Shown: positions 28,393 to 38,697, counted from the first letter of the stretch. The stretch is DNA of 64,000 nt from Nitrosomonas sp. (GCA_016710135.1 JADJLM010000002.1:124001-188000); one strand, 5' to 3'. Notes: generated by a model from the letters alone, not told the origin. Made by a program: numbers and translations.

Positions 28393-31372
28393 ATGATTTC
28401 CTATCGCAAGCTCTGCTCTAAATCGCTGCTATATTTCTTATTTCTACATCTATTTGTTTTTTTCTCTCATAAATGTTTTGCAGAAACGCAACTCGGAATC
28501 TGTAAAAGTCAGTCGCTTGCACAACTCGTTTCAGTACAAGGCGAACTATGGATCGATGTGTTGGGAAGCGGTCAATGGCAACTAGTCGATCAAACGCAGT
28601 CATTATGTGAAGGTACCCGCATCAAAGTGGGTGCCAATAGCCGTGCTTCACTTTTATTACCCAATAATATCTTATTGCGCCTCGATGAAGGCACAGTACT
28701 AACCCTTAAAGGGATTGCCGCTAATGAACCGACACTGCTGGATCTATTAAAAGGGTTTATTCATTTTCTAAGCCGCGCCCCTACACGACTCGAAATCACC
28801 ACCCCCATTGCCAATGCCGGTCCTGAAGGCACTGAATTCGCGCTGAAGGTTGATGATCAAGCAGCCTCATTATGGGTGTATGAGGGTAGCGTTAAGTTTT
28901 CTAATCCACAAGGTAGCCTACAGCTTAATCCGGGGGAAGCAGCACAAGCACTACTCGGTCAAGCGCCTCATACCCAGCTCGATGTTAAACCTCTCGATGC
29001 CGTGCAATGGGCACTGCATTATCCTGCGATTATCGATCCTCGCGTCATCGAGCAGCAACTTCCCCAAGGTTTGCAAGCCAATGTGCGTGAATCATTGGAA
29101 CACTACCGCCAGGGCAATACATTTGAAGCGCTCGCTGCACTCGAAACGCTGGATCAAACTACCCTTGGCGCACAGCTCCTCACTTACCGTGCCGGACTCT
29201 ATTTAACACTGGGACGCGTGCTAGAAGCGCGACACGATATCGCCCAAGCGCTACAACTGCAACCCAATGACAGTGAAGCTTATGCCTTGCAAGCCATCAT
29301 CGCCGTGGTGCAAAATGATAAAGTAGCTGCATTGCAACTCGCTGAACAAGCGGTTAATACGGATCGTAGTTCACCCACTGCACGGCTTGCGCTTTCTTAT
29401 GCCTATCAAGCCCATTTTCAGATTGAAGAAGCACTCGCCAGTGTCGAAGAAGCGCTGCGCCTCGATGGCAAGAATGCACTGGTTTGGGCACGCTTATCAG
29501 AGTTACAAATGTCCACCGGTTATCTTGACCGCGCATTAGAATCCGCACAACAAGCGGTGAGCCTTAATCCTAATTTAGGTAAAACCCAAACCGTATTAGG
29601 ATTTGCGCATCTATTACAGATCGATACCCGCAAAGCCAAAGAAACCTTTGCTAAAGCCATTCAGCTTGATCAAGCCGATCCCATGCCAAGGCTTGGGTTA
29701 GGGCTTGCACTTATTCGTGAAGGCCAACTTGAAGCAGGACGCATCGAGCTTGAAACGGCTGCAAGTTTAGACCCTGCCAATTCCCTAGTACGCAGCTATT
29801 TAGGTAAAGCCTACTTTGAAGAAAAGCGCTACGGACTTGCAGAGACCCAATTCGATCTGGCCAAAGAACGCGATCCCAATGATCCTACCCCTTGGTTTTA
29901 TGATGCGATTCAGAAGCAAACCCAGAATCGCCCGGTAGAAGCATTACGCGACATTCAGAAATCCATCGAACTCAATAATAACCGCGCAGTTTATCGCTCC
30001 AAATTATTATTGGACAAAGACGAAGCCGCCAGAGGCTCTAGCCTTGCCAGAATCTACGATAACTTAGGATTTGAGAAGCGTGCCATCATGGAGACCGCCA
30101 AATCATTAAGCCATGATCCAGCGAATCACTCGGCGCATCGGTTCTTGGCAGACATCTACGCCAATCTGCCGCGTCATGCTCCCGCTCAAGCGAGCGAGCT
30201 GCTCCAAGCTCAGCTGCTGCAACAGGTAAATGTCAACCCCGTTCAAGCAGGTTTGGCCACAATCGATACTGCAATTATTGGAACCCACCCCCCATCGCCA
30301 GGGTTGAATGAATTCACGACGATTGCGGAACGCAACAAGCCACAAATTCTTGCTTCCGGTGTTGTGGGTTCCAATAGTACGCTCGGCAATGAGACGGTGG
30401 TTTCCGCTGTCTACGATCGTGCATCGTTTAGCTTGGGACAATTTCATTATGATACTAAGGGATTTCGTCAAAATAATGACCAAACCCATAATGTTTACAA
30501 TGCATTCATGCAGTATGCCGTGACGCCTAAGTTGAATGTTCAAGCCGAACTCAGAACACGTGGAATGGAGCATGGGAATTTATTGTTCGATTTTGATAAA
30601 GACTCGCCTGATCCAAGAGTGGCAAGAAATCAACTTAACCTGAATAATCAATATCGACGTGACATGGACGAGGATGTGGCGCGCATGGGCGCACGCTATG
30701 CTATTTCTCCCAAACAAGATTTGATTGCTTCAGCAGCATTTTCGGATAAAAAAGAAGGGGTAAGGGAAGGCGAGGCGATCAATATTGGAGACGGCGATAT
30801 TGGAAACAGAGTTATCACTTTTAATAGCAGAGAACGAAATCGTATGCACCAAGTTGAATCTCAGTATCAATATCGTGATCAGCGATTTAACTTAGTTGCG
30901 GGCGGAGGATTTTATCAAACCGATGCTAATGTTAATACTATAATTCGACAAGATGTTACTGACGGATCTTTAGAAATTTTCAGGTTTTATGATGACAACC
31001 AACGAGAAAAAATAAATGGCTATCTCTATACAAACTACAATTTACGTTCAAATCTAAATATTACGGTCGGGTCTAGCTATGATTCACACCAGAATCCTGT
31101 TGGATCTCAAGCAAGACCAATTGATTATGGGCGATTTAATCCTAAACTTGGATTGCAATGGAATATCGTGAGTAATGTGCGCTTTCGGCTAGCTTGGTTT
31201 GAAACAACGAAGTCAGCCTTAGTTGCCAATCAAACCATAGAACCAACCCAAATTGCAGGCTTTAATCAGATGTATGATGATATCAACGGCACGAAATCAA
31301 GACGGATGGGGTTGGGGATTGATACCCATTACGCGAATATCGTTTTCGGTGGAATTGAGATATCGCAGCGAG

Positions 31373-31379
31373 ATTTAGA
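31373..31379 (+). repeat. Target site duplication of IS481 copy 2, left copy
   Basis: ATTTAGA directly precedes the left IS end. The same 7 bp follow the right end at 32579-32585. Collapsing the two copies restores the FecR-TPR reading frame. Confidence 0.9.
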
Positions 31380-32578
31380 TGTATTAGTTCAGATCTAATC
31401 GTACAAAGGGCTTGAAATCGGGAGCGTTACCGAGTTTGATATGGGTGTTGAAATTTAAAATCAAACATAAATGGAGGTAACGCTCATGTTGCATACTAAC
31501 AATCCAATCATTAAACATAAAGCAGGGTTGCTCAATCTTGCTGAAGAACTTCAGAATATCTCAAAGCCTGCAAGATAATGGGAGTTTCGAGAGATACATT
31601 TTATCGCTATCAGGAATTAGTTGAGACAAACGGTCTGGAAGCATTGATCAATCAGGATCGTCGTGTTGCTAACTTTAAGAATCGGGTGGATGAAGCCACT
31701 GAGCGGGCGGTGGTAGCCTATGCAGTAGAGTATCCGGCACATGGCCAGCATCGAACCAGCAACGAATTACGCAAAAGCGGTATTTATGTATCAGGTAGTG
31801 GTGTGCGCTCGATCTGGTTACGCCACCAGCTAGCAAACTTCAAAGATCGCCTTGCTGCACTGGAAACCAATATCGCCAGTGAAGGCATCATTTTGAATGA
31901 TGCACAAATCGCAGCATTGGAGAAAAGAAACAGGATGATATTGCCAGCGGTGAAATAGAAACGATGCACCCTGGTTATTTGGGCGCACAGGACACCTTCT
32001 ATGTGGGAAATCTAAAAGGTGTTGGTCGTATTTATCAGCAAACTTTTATTGATACTTACTCCAAGGTAGTGCATTGCAAGCTCTATACGGCCAAAACATC
32101 AATTACTGCAGCCGATATCCTAAATGACAAGGTGCTGCCATTCTATGCGACACAGGGTTTACCCATGTTGCGAATATTAACGGACAGAGGTACGGAGTAT
32201 TGCGGGCGGGTTGAACAGCATGATTACCAGCTATATTTGGCAATCAATGATATCGACCATACCAAAACAAAAGCCATGTCACCTCAGACCAACGGTATCT
32301 GTGAGCGATTCCATAAAACCATCTTACAGGAATTCTATCAAGTGACTTTCCGCAAAAAGCTATATCACGATTTGGAGTCACTGCAAAAGGACCTAGACAG
32401 CTGGATCGATTATTATAATAATGAAAGAACTCATCAGGGAAAAGTCTGCAATGGAAAACTCCTATGGAGACTTTGCTCAGTGGGAAAACGATTTGGAACA
32501 GCAAAAATCTGAACCAAATCTAATCTGACAGACATCCAATCAATTCGGTAACTGTACGATCTGATCTGAGCTAGTACA
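31380..32578 (+). mobile_element. IS481-family insertion sequence, copy 2 (1199 bp)
   Basis: The element starts TGTATTAGTTCAGATC and ends GATCTGAGCTAGTACA, imperfect 26-bp inverted repeats with TGT/ACA ends. It is flanked by the exact 7-bp repeat ATTTAGA. It interrupts the FecR-TPR-barrel gene. Apart from indels it is nearly identical to copy 1 at 92-1283 and to the partial copy at 53368-53608, so all three are the same element. Confidence 0.92.
31486..32512 (+). pseudogene. IS481-family transposase, three frameshifts
   Basis: The same transposase as copy 1, starting MLHTNNPIIKHKAG at 31486 after GGAGG. Compared with copy 1 it lacks one A near 31563 (AAAG for AAAAG), one A near 31922, and one A near 32455, where NGKTPMETLLSG becomes NGKLLWRLCSVG. 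The catalytic D, D and E are all present in the central part (FIDTYSK, TDRGTEYCG, GICERFH). All three lesions are in A runs, so some may be read errors; if so, this copy could be active. Confidence 0.85.
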
Positions 32579-32585
32579 ATTTAGA
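32579..32585 (+). repeat. Target site duplication of IS481 copy 2, right copy
   Basis: ATTTAGA follows the right IS end and matches 31373-31379 exactly. The reading frame of the barrel resumes here. Confidence 0.9.
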
Positions 32586-33148
32586 AGTTCCACTAGCATC
32601 TAATGAAACTAATATTTCTTTTCAGAAGCAAAAAGAAAATTTGTATCGATCCTATTTTTACTGGCCTATTAATAATCACTGGATATTAAGAGGGGAAGGG
32701 CAACTTGAACGGTTTTCTCGCGCCCAGATAGGCACAATTGAAATAGAGCCTTTTTTAATTAATACATTAAGCGCGCCACTGAGTCTGAGTTACTTTGGTG
32801 CACAGGGTTTGTTTTCCAGCTTAATTGGAACGTATGTGAATCAAAAAATAGACCGCGTATTACCTATTCCAATTTATGAAGGAAGTACTCGATTTAACGA
32901 AGGAAAAGAAGATTTCTTTCTAGTTGATACTCTTTTAGGATTTCGTTTACCTAAACGGAGGGGGGCGTTGAGTATCGAAGCAAGAAATATTTTCGATCAA
33001 GAGTTTCTTTATCGAGATACTTCTTTTAATGCTGTCAGTATTATCAATATCAATCCCAGTGTTGTGAACCGCCTTATTCCTGACAGAACCATTATGATGC
33101 GCTTAACATTACATTTCTAGTTTATAGCTATATTTGAAATAGGGAAGC

Positions 33149-33182
33149 CAGTGCTTTCCGCAGTTTACTATGGAAAGCACTG
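33149..33182. terminator. Bidirectional hairpin terminator
   Basis: Perfect 11-bp arms CAGTGCTTTCC and GGAAAGCACTG flank a 12-nt loop, 28 bp after the barrel gene stop and before the convergent gene at 33260. AT-rich sequence follows on both sides but no long T run. Confidence 0.6.
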
Positions 33183-33259
33183 TTAATAAATATTATATGT
33201 AGCCGTTGCAACCCGATATAATCATTTACATAAAGTCAGTAAAATTTGGGCTGTTATCG

Positions 33260-34018
33260 CTAAAATAAATCTAATAAGTCATCGACAACATCTACAATAG
33301 CACCACCAACCCCTTCACCGATATCACCAACGACAGACACAATACCCCCAATAATCTCAACAACAGTACCACCAAGCTTTTTACCCACTTCAACAGTTAG
33401 GTTCCATGCATCGATACCACCGAGTTGAATTATGGCACCCACACCTGGCACGTAAGAAGCGGTAACAAAAACTGTAGCTAGTACTCCCGCTATTTCTTGT
33501 TTATTCAAATCGCTCTCATCATTGATTATCTTGATTAATTCGTCAACGGAGGCTCCCCAATAACGACCCTTTTGGGCAGCAAGCGCTATAAAAGGAGCCG
33601 CAACTACCTTTGCTAACGGCCCCACTGCAGCGAATGGAGCAAAAATTACCAGAATTACAGACGCAGTTACCCCATAAAGTGCTCCACCAATATCCGCTGC
33701 AGTTATTTTGCCCGATTCTATGTCTTGCGCATGATCTTTAAAGAATTGTTTTATTCCCTCCCAGATTTTTTCCAAGGCTTGTTCACGCTGCTCAGGAGTA
33801 AGTTTTGTATTCCCGATTTCGATGTTAGTCGATTCGTTATTGCTTAGAATTGAAATGGAGGAATCATTTCGTTTGACTGTGTATCCAAGATAGCTGTATT
33901 CAGTTTTACTATTAAAAGCGCTTATCAACTGACGAGCTGTTTGAACTTCATAACGTGAAATCAATACTTTGAGGCTATTACTCTGCTCAGCTACCGTAAT
34001 TTCGCGTAAGCTAGTCAT
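33260..34018 (-). CDS. Hypothetical protein with large hydrophobic Ala/Gly-rich segments
   Basis: I do not recognise this 252-residue protein. Residues ~1-85 are soluble and mixed (TSLREITVAEQ, SKTEYSYLGYTVKRND). Residues ~88-105 are charged helix (REQALEKIWEGIKQFFKDHA). Residues ~112-150 are strongly hydrophobic (YGVTASVILVIFAPFAAVGP, LAKVVAAPFIALAA), as are residues ~175-200 (GVLATVFVTASYVPGVGAI). The C-terminus is Gly/Val/Asp-rich (GGIVSVVGDIGEGVGGA, then IVDVVDDLLDLF). GAGGAG lies 7 nt before the ATG. It is the last gene of a minus-strand cluster of repeat and RTX proteins. A pore-forming or membrane-inserting role is only a guess from the hydrophobic hairpin-like layout. Confidence 0.65.
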   Translation of the reverse strand: MTSLREITVAEQSNSLKVLISRYEVQTARQLISAFNSKTEYSYLGYTVKRNDSSISILSNNESTNIEIGNTKLTPEQREQALEKIWEGIKQFFKDHAQDIESGKITAADIGGALYGVTASVILVIFAPFAAVGPLAKVVAAPFIALAAQKGRYWGASVDELIKIINDESDLNKQEIAGVLATVFVTASYVPGVGAIIQLGGIDAWNLTVEVGKKLGGTVVEIIGGIVSVVGDIGEGVGGAIVDVVDDLLDLF

Positions 34019-34081
34019 TGTTATCTCCTCTATCGTTAACGAGATTGAGTATTCTGTTTCGATTCATCTGATATCTCCTTG

Positions 34082-35017
34082 TTATTGCAACGCAACCAAA
34101 ATCGGGATCATCCCTTGTCCTTCTTTCAAAGATTGCAATGCTTTGCCGAGAATTGATCCAGAAGCCATCTCTGAGTGGGTTGCTTTCATCGCATGACCGA
34201 GTGTATTCGAGGTTGTCAATAAATCGCCCACTTCAATAGCACCGAATTGAGCGTCTACTTTACAATAAACCTTGCCCAATAAAGCAATGGGTTGCCTGTT
34301 TCGATCAGTTGTCTGCTTATCCAGCACAATTCCTGGCCTGTATTTCCCAGCACCATCACCGTTCCCGGTTCTACCTTAACTTGTACCAACCACATTGAAG
34401 TCTTCAGCGCAGTCAGCGTTGGCTAAACGAATATCGCCGGTTACTTCTACATCACCTTGGATTTCTACGCGACCCTTGAACAAACCCGACAAGCCTCCAC
34501 CCACGTGCTCAGAATATAGAGCTGTCGATGTGCTTTCTCTATTTAACTGAAGTGCTGTGATCGCTGCAACAGTATTTGAATGGGTTTCTCCATGCACTCC
34601 TTTTCCCCGGTCACTTGCACCAAAAACACCTACACCCTCATTACTTGAACCTCGTACTCCTTGAAAGTTATTACTAACGCCCAAAACTCCGAAACCGTTT
34701 ATTGCCTCGCCTTGTACCCCACATCCATGATCAGGCTGAATTGCAGCAGGTGCTCCACTGATACCGTTGACCCCGATGCTGAACTTGCTAACCCCCCTTA
34801 CCCCTCGATGATGATCACTACTGGCAAAAACACCGAAACCATATTGTGATTCTCCATACACACCTACACCTTTATCAGGTCCAATGTTGCCGCCTACATT
34901 CACACCGTGTACACCTACTCCTGAATCACTTTTTCCACGTACACCGAAACCACTTTCTGTATTCTCACCAGTAATTGCAGGTATATCTTTATTTGTGGAT
35001 TTTTCATCTAGTACCAT
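34082..35017 (-). pseudogene. GVxG-repeat protein, paralogue 1 (internal deletion and frameshift)
   Basis: The first part (35017-34376) consists of repeats spaced about 11-16 residues with cores such as GVGVYGES, GFGVFASS, RGVRGVS, GVNGIS and GVFGAS, suggesting a beta-solenoid. It then enters the conserved C-terminal module at NADCAEDFNV. Against the neighbour at 35030-36016 about 75 bp is missing around 34348-34358 (the NEGALFESHQAYDKRVAGV part) and one base is extra near 34382, giving a stop. The downstream piece (34327-34082) continues KVDAQFGAIEVGDLLTTSN and ends KEGQGMIPILVALQ. The deletion is not explained by base-call error, so this copy seems truly damaged. Confidence 0.75.
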
Positions 35018-35029
35018 GATATTTACTCC

Positions 35030-36016
35030 TTATTGTAATGCGATTAAAATCGGAATCATTCCTTGCCCTTCTTTCAAAGGAGACAATGCTTTGCCAATCA
35101 TAGCTCCAAGCGATTTCATCGGATCATCTACCTTCATGGCGTGACCGAGCGTAGGGGAAGTTGTCAGCAGATCACCCACTTCAATCGCGCCAAACTGCGC
35201 ATCCACTTTGCAAAATACTTTGCCCATTAGGGCGACTGGCTGCCTATTACCTGTTTCTGACTGTTGCTTATCCAACACGATTCCCGGCTTATAGGTGCCT
35301 GCACCGGAGATTACTCCCGCGACACGCTTATCATAAGCTTGGTGACTCTCAAACAATGCGCCTTCATTGCCCAACACCATTACCGTTCCAGGTTCCACTT
35401 TAACCTCACCAGCCACATTGAAGTCTTCTGCGCAGTCAGCGTTGGCGAGTACAATATCATCGCCAACAGTAAGTTTCTTAGACACCCAAACATTGCCATC
35501 AAAAAATCCAGCAAATCCACTACTACCTTCTTTCTTTCCAAAAATTGCAAAGCCTTCATTGTTTGAATTAAGGTTATAAGCAGCTACTGCTGCCGCTTTT
35601 GGGGAATGTGTTTCTGCGTGAATGGCTTCATTAGTAATACTATGAGCAACTAACCCAGCACCATCCTTACTAACGGCTTTTACTCCAATCCCAGCTCCTT
35701 TGTGCTCGCCCCAAACGCCAGCAGGGCCATTCTTCATCCCTGCTGTTTCTCCATAAACACCTATCCATTCCGTACTTGTTCCGATAACTCCAGGACCTGG
35801 ATTTCCTTGGCCCATAACTCCAGCCCCGCCAGTTGTACTTTTGCTTTCACCAAAAACACCCATCCATGTTTTACTATTACCCCATACACCTGTGGCTAAG
35901 CTCTCCCCATAAACACCTGGACCAGCTTCATTGGATTTATTATCAGAAATACCAGAAATCGCTCTCGCAGTGGTTTCCGTTTTGCTTTCGATAGGATCAT
36001 TTTTAAAATTTGGCAT
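35030..36016 (-). CDS. GVxG-repeat (beta-solenoid-like) protein with conserved C-terminal cap, paralogue 2
   Basis: This intact 328-residue protein has an N-terminal repeat field (~residues 30-150) with cores GVYGES, GVWGNS, GVFGES, GVMGQG, GVIGTS, GVYGET and GVWGEH. A transition region (GFAIFGKKEGSSGFAGFFDG) follows, then a C-terminal module (~residues 195-328) with NADCAEDFNVAGEVKVEPGT, RVAGVISGAGTYKPGIVLDK and GKVFCKVDAQFGAIEVGDLL. No signal peptide or membrane segment is visible. The C-terminal module resembles those on phage-tail-like or secreted repeat proteins in other bacteria; this is memory-based. It is transcribed with paralogue 1, 12 bp away. Function is unknown. Confidence 0.8.
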   Translation of the reverse strand: MPNFKNDPIESKTETTARAISGISDNKSNEAGPGVYGESLATGVWGNSKTWMGVFGESKSTTGGAGVMGQGNPGPGVIGTSTEWIGVYGETAGMKNGPAGVWGEHKGAGIGVKAVSKDGAGLVAHSITNEAIHAETHSPKAAAVAAYNLNSNNEGFAIFGKKEGSSGFAGFFDGNVWVSKKLTVGDDIVLANADCAEDFNVAGEVKVEPGTVMVLGNEGALFESHQAYDKRVAGVISGAGTYKPGIVLDKQQSETGNRQPVALMGKVFCKVDAQFGAIEVGDLLTTSPTLGHAMKVDDPMKSLGAMIGKALSPLKEGQGMIPILIALQ

Positions 36017-36069
36017 AATTTTTCCTTAAAAAGAATTTTCTATGAGTATTAATCTTGGGGTTATGTGTA

Positions 36070-37075
36070 CTAATGCAAAACGTGATAGTAAACCGCCACA
36101 AAATCAGCGGCAGAAAGGGAAGTTATTCCACCAACTATTGTTGCTGTATCAACCGTGGCAAAATGATGACTATCACCACTTGTACTGTCGGTTGGGTTGT
36201 ACCAAACATAACCATTTGAAGTATCAAGATAGATACCACTTAACTGACTTCCGTTTCCATTAAAACCACTGCCTTCGAAATACCAGCTAGTATTTAGTTG
36301 GCCGTTAGTGAGTAAAAGATAATCCTTTTCCAAATACCCCTAATGAAAAATCCGCATCCAGGCCAATAGAATCTTCTACTGCATTAAAGTCGTAAATCGT
36401 ATCAATGCCTGCAGTAGGTCTATATGTTTCAAAGTCGAATCTATCATTGCCTGTTCCACCCATAAGAACATCATAGCCTGATCCACCAACAAGTATATCG
36501 TTACCTGCTTCTCCATAAAGGTAGTCGTGGCCGTTATCCCCCCAGAGCATGTCATTCCCATTCCCAGCAAACACGACATCGTTACCATCAAGACCACTTA
36601 GGCTATCGTGGCCATCATATCCAAAAAGAAAATTGTCGTTATTTGTGCCACTGAGACTGTTATCAAGACTATTCCCACGACCAGTAAGGGCATAATTACC
36701 CATTAAAGATAGATTCTCGACATTGGCCGGCAAAGTGTAGCTATTGGTCCAGCTTTCAATGGTATCAATTCCCTCTTGAGCTGTTCCTATTCCCCAATTA
36801 GCAATAGGGTAAAAAAAGATATTTTCCACAACTATATCTGATGGGCTATCTACGACATATTTGTCATTGCCAAATCCCCCATACATGGTATCCGAGCCCG
36901 TGCCGCCATTCAGATAATCATTGCCTCCTTTCCCTTTGAGAATGTCATTGCCATTAAATCCATATATATTATCTGCGTAATCGGTTCCAACTAATTCAGG
37001 ATAGTAAACAAGATACGGCCAAAGACCTTGGAATGAATTATTATCACTTGCGTTCGTGCCATAAATAGTTGCCAT
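36070..37075 (-). CDS. RTX calcium-binding repeat protein (single-base frameshift near 36314)
   Basis: The protein starts MATIYGTNASDNNSFQGLWP and contains many RTX repeats of the GGxGxDxxx type: GFNGNDILKGKGGNDYLNGG near residues 38-57, DGNDVVFAGNGNDMLWGDNG near 165-184, and GEAGNDILVGGSGYDVLMGG near 190-210, with TYDFNAVEDSIGLDADF-like linkers (here IYDFNAVEDSIGLDADFSLG). The frame stops after GKGLSFTH at a TTTT run; removing one T gives GLSLLTNGQLNTSWYFEGSG and continues to the C-terminal ADFVAVYYHVLH at 36070. Joined length is about 334 residues. No N-terminal signal is seen, fitting type I secretion. The genes upstream and downstream encode other extracellular-type proteins. Confidence 0.85.
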
Positions 37076-37387
37076 AACAATCTCCTTTACAGATTTAATT
37101 AAATCGTTTTTATATTTAACTGATGATCCCCTATAGTCTTGCCACGGGGTGCTGATAAGATCTAATTCGAGATTTCAAACCACAGTAGATTCTAGTGGCT
37201 GACCATTTATTTTTCTGTAACGAAGATCACAGTGGTGATGTGATAAAAGTGACTATTCAATTCAAGTGAGAAGATCAGAATTAAACAAACATACTAGCTT
37301 AGTTAGTTTGATTTTGACTTTATTATCCATCTTTGTTACTTTCCAGCTATGCTGATGTTTTATTAGGCCTAAGGAAAGGGGGATAAC
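37076..37387. other. 312-bp divergent intergenic region
   Basis: It holds the promoters of the RTX gene (minus) and the YiiX-like gene (plus). No coding sequence is visible. An inverted repeat ATCACA-N7-TGTGAT lies at 37226-37244; the arms are in the opposite order from a CRP box. GGAAAGGGGG lies about 5 nt before the downstream ATG at 37388. Confidence 0.5.
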
Positions 37388-38029
37388 ATGATTCGGGATC
37401 AGTTCAAAGAATACCCAAGGGCAGTGAGTTATAAAAACATCCGCACTGAGCTTGATACTGGAGATATCATCATCTTCGGGGGTCAATACCGTATGTCAAA
37501 AATTATCCGCTTAGTCACTCGGTTTCCTGTCTCCCATGTTGCTTTGATTATTCGTGAAAGTGATCGGATCTCATTTATCGAAGCTTCAGAGGGTGATATG
37601 TACCCCGAGCGCGAAGGCGTCATCATTAGCCAATTCTCCAATTCCATTCCGTTCTACAAAGGGGATATCTGGATTGCGCGGTTGGCTGCTGACGTTAGGA
37701 AAAGCGCTGATATCGGAAAAATGAAAGCGTTTCTACAAGAGCAAGTGGGTAAAGGGTATGATTATCATAATATGCCGAAAGCAGGTTTTGATTTTCTGGA
37801 CCGGATCGGTATTACGCGCAGCGAAGAAAATTTATCGCAAATGTTTTGTTCAGAATTAGTTGCAGCAGGTTTAAAGGCCGCCGGTATTCTTCCAGAAGAT
37901 ATCAACGTCAGCGAAGTTTCCCCGGCAGATATCGTGAAATATAAGATCTTTGAACCGACGTATTACCAAATCAAAGCCTTCGACTATAAGGCCATTAAAC
38001 TGCCACATTTCAATACGGTTGCTATCTAG
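37388..38029 (+). CDS. YiiX/YebB-like permuted NlpC/P60 family cysteine hydrolase
   Basis: The 213-residue protein shows the permuted papain-like fold: DTGDIIIFGGQ near residue 23, FPVSHVALIIRES with the catalytic His near residue 52, the acidic FIEASEGDM, and the C-terminal nucleophile Cys in MFCSELVAAGLKAAG near residue 159, then VSPADIVKY. No signal peptide is seen, so it is probably cytoplasmic or translocated by another route. Such proteins cleave amide, ester or lipid-linked substrates; no specific substrate can be given. It is transcribed alone, convergent with the YqaA gene. Confidence 0.8.
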   Translation: MIRDQFKEYPRAVSYKNIRTELDTGDIIIFGGQYRMSKIIRLVTRFPVSHVALIIRESDRISFIEASEGDMYPEREGVIISQFSNSIPFYKGDIWIARLAADVRKSADIGKMKAFLQEQVGKGYDYHNMPKAGFDFLDRIGITRSEENLSQMFCSELVAAGLKAAGILPEDINVSEVSPADIVKYKIFEPTYYQIKAFDYKAIKLPHFNTVAI

Positions 38030-38053
38030 GCCTAACCGTCTAGCCTTGGTTGA

Positions 38054-38613
38054 TTAAAGCCACTGGCTTGCAGACGCGATTATCCAGTAGTAAATAAAGA
38101 AACGCGGTATCCGGAATAACGCTGCTGCTGAAAAAACCGTTACTGCCCGTAAGCCCATAACGCCTGATGCCCAACAGGTTACCGAGAAGGGTAATGGTGT
38201 GATCGCACCGATTACGACCGCCCAGAATCCATATTGCCGGATAAATTCACGATGCCCATCTTTAAATTCGCCAAATAAACGTTCTGTAAATTGAAAGTGG
38301 CCTAACCAACGCCCGATTCCCCATCCCAGCATTCCAGCACAAACTGAAACTATACCTAGGATTAGAACGTAAAAGGGCCATTGTTCGGATAGCGAACTCT
38401 TCGCAATCACAATGAGCAAGATATCCGGAGGAAAGGGTGTTACGAAGGTATCGGTGACTAGCAAGATCATACACAGGCCTACGAAGCCAATACGCTCTAC
38501 AACCCAGCTTGTTGCTGCCGCCAATTCATCATCAAATAAAAACCGAGTGCTGCCATGAGAACGACAAACACGCTAATTGCAATCAAAGCCTTAATCAAGT
38601 TCTCACGTATCAT
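38054..38613 (-). CDS. YqaA/DedA-like VTT-domain membrane protein (single-base frameshift near 38538)
   Basis: The main part reads SWVVERIGFVGLCMILLVTD, then FVTPFPPDILLIVIAKSSL, GWGIGRWLGHFQFTERLFG and VIGAITPLPFSVTCWASGVM, with the F/G-P-P and TPLP motifs of the SNARE-associated/VTT family. The N-terminal helix MIRENLIKALIAISVFVVLM lies upstream in another frame. Adding one T to the T run near 38538-38542 gives FLFDDELAAATSWVVERIG and joins the two. Joined length is about 186 residues. The family includes lipid scramblase-like and transport proteins. Start ATG at 38613. Confidence 0.75.
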
Positions 38614-38697
38614 GGTAGTTTTATTAAATGACAATGTATCGGTAATTGAATGAATTAACGGCACCAATCCCATAGCAACATTAGCCCCTGTGATCTG

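Larger units (their letters stand above)
28393..33120 (+). pseudogene. FecR-TPR-outer membrane beta-barrel protein, interrupted by IS481 copy 2
   Basis: The gene codes 28393-31379 and 32586-33120, split by IS481. Joining these after removing the IS and one copy of the 7-bp target ATTTAGA gives an in-frame product of about 1173 residues. It has a signal peptide (LHLFVFFSHKCFAETQ), a FecR-like domain near residues 50-190 (LLPNNILLRLDEGTVLTLKG, GPEGTEFALKVDDQAASLWV), TPR repeats near 225-560 (ARLSELQMSTGYLDRALES) and a long beta-barrel part. The barrel ends with a TonB-receptor-like finish (RLPKRRGALSIEARNIFDQE, final MRLTLHF with terminal Phe). The paralogue at 45862 is very similar up to the first barrel strands and divergent afterwards. 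The insertion should abolish the distal barrel. Confidence 0.88.

Noticed and set aside
37226..37244. ATCACA-N7-TGTGAT palindrome as a CRP operator
   Set aside because: The arms are in the reverse order of a CRP box; kept only as an unassigned inverted repeat.
33260..37387. CRISPR array or phage origin for the repeat-rich region
   Set aside because: The repeats are protein-level GVxG and RTX repeats, not direct DNA repeats with spacers, and no phage structural or integrase genes are present.
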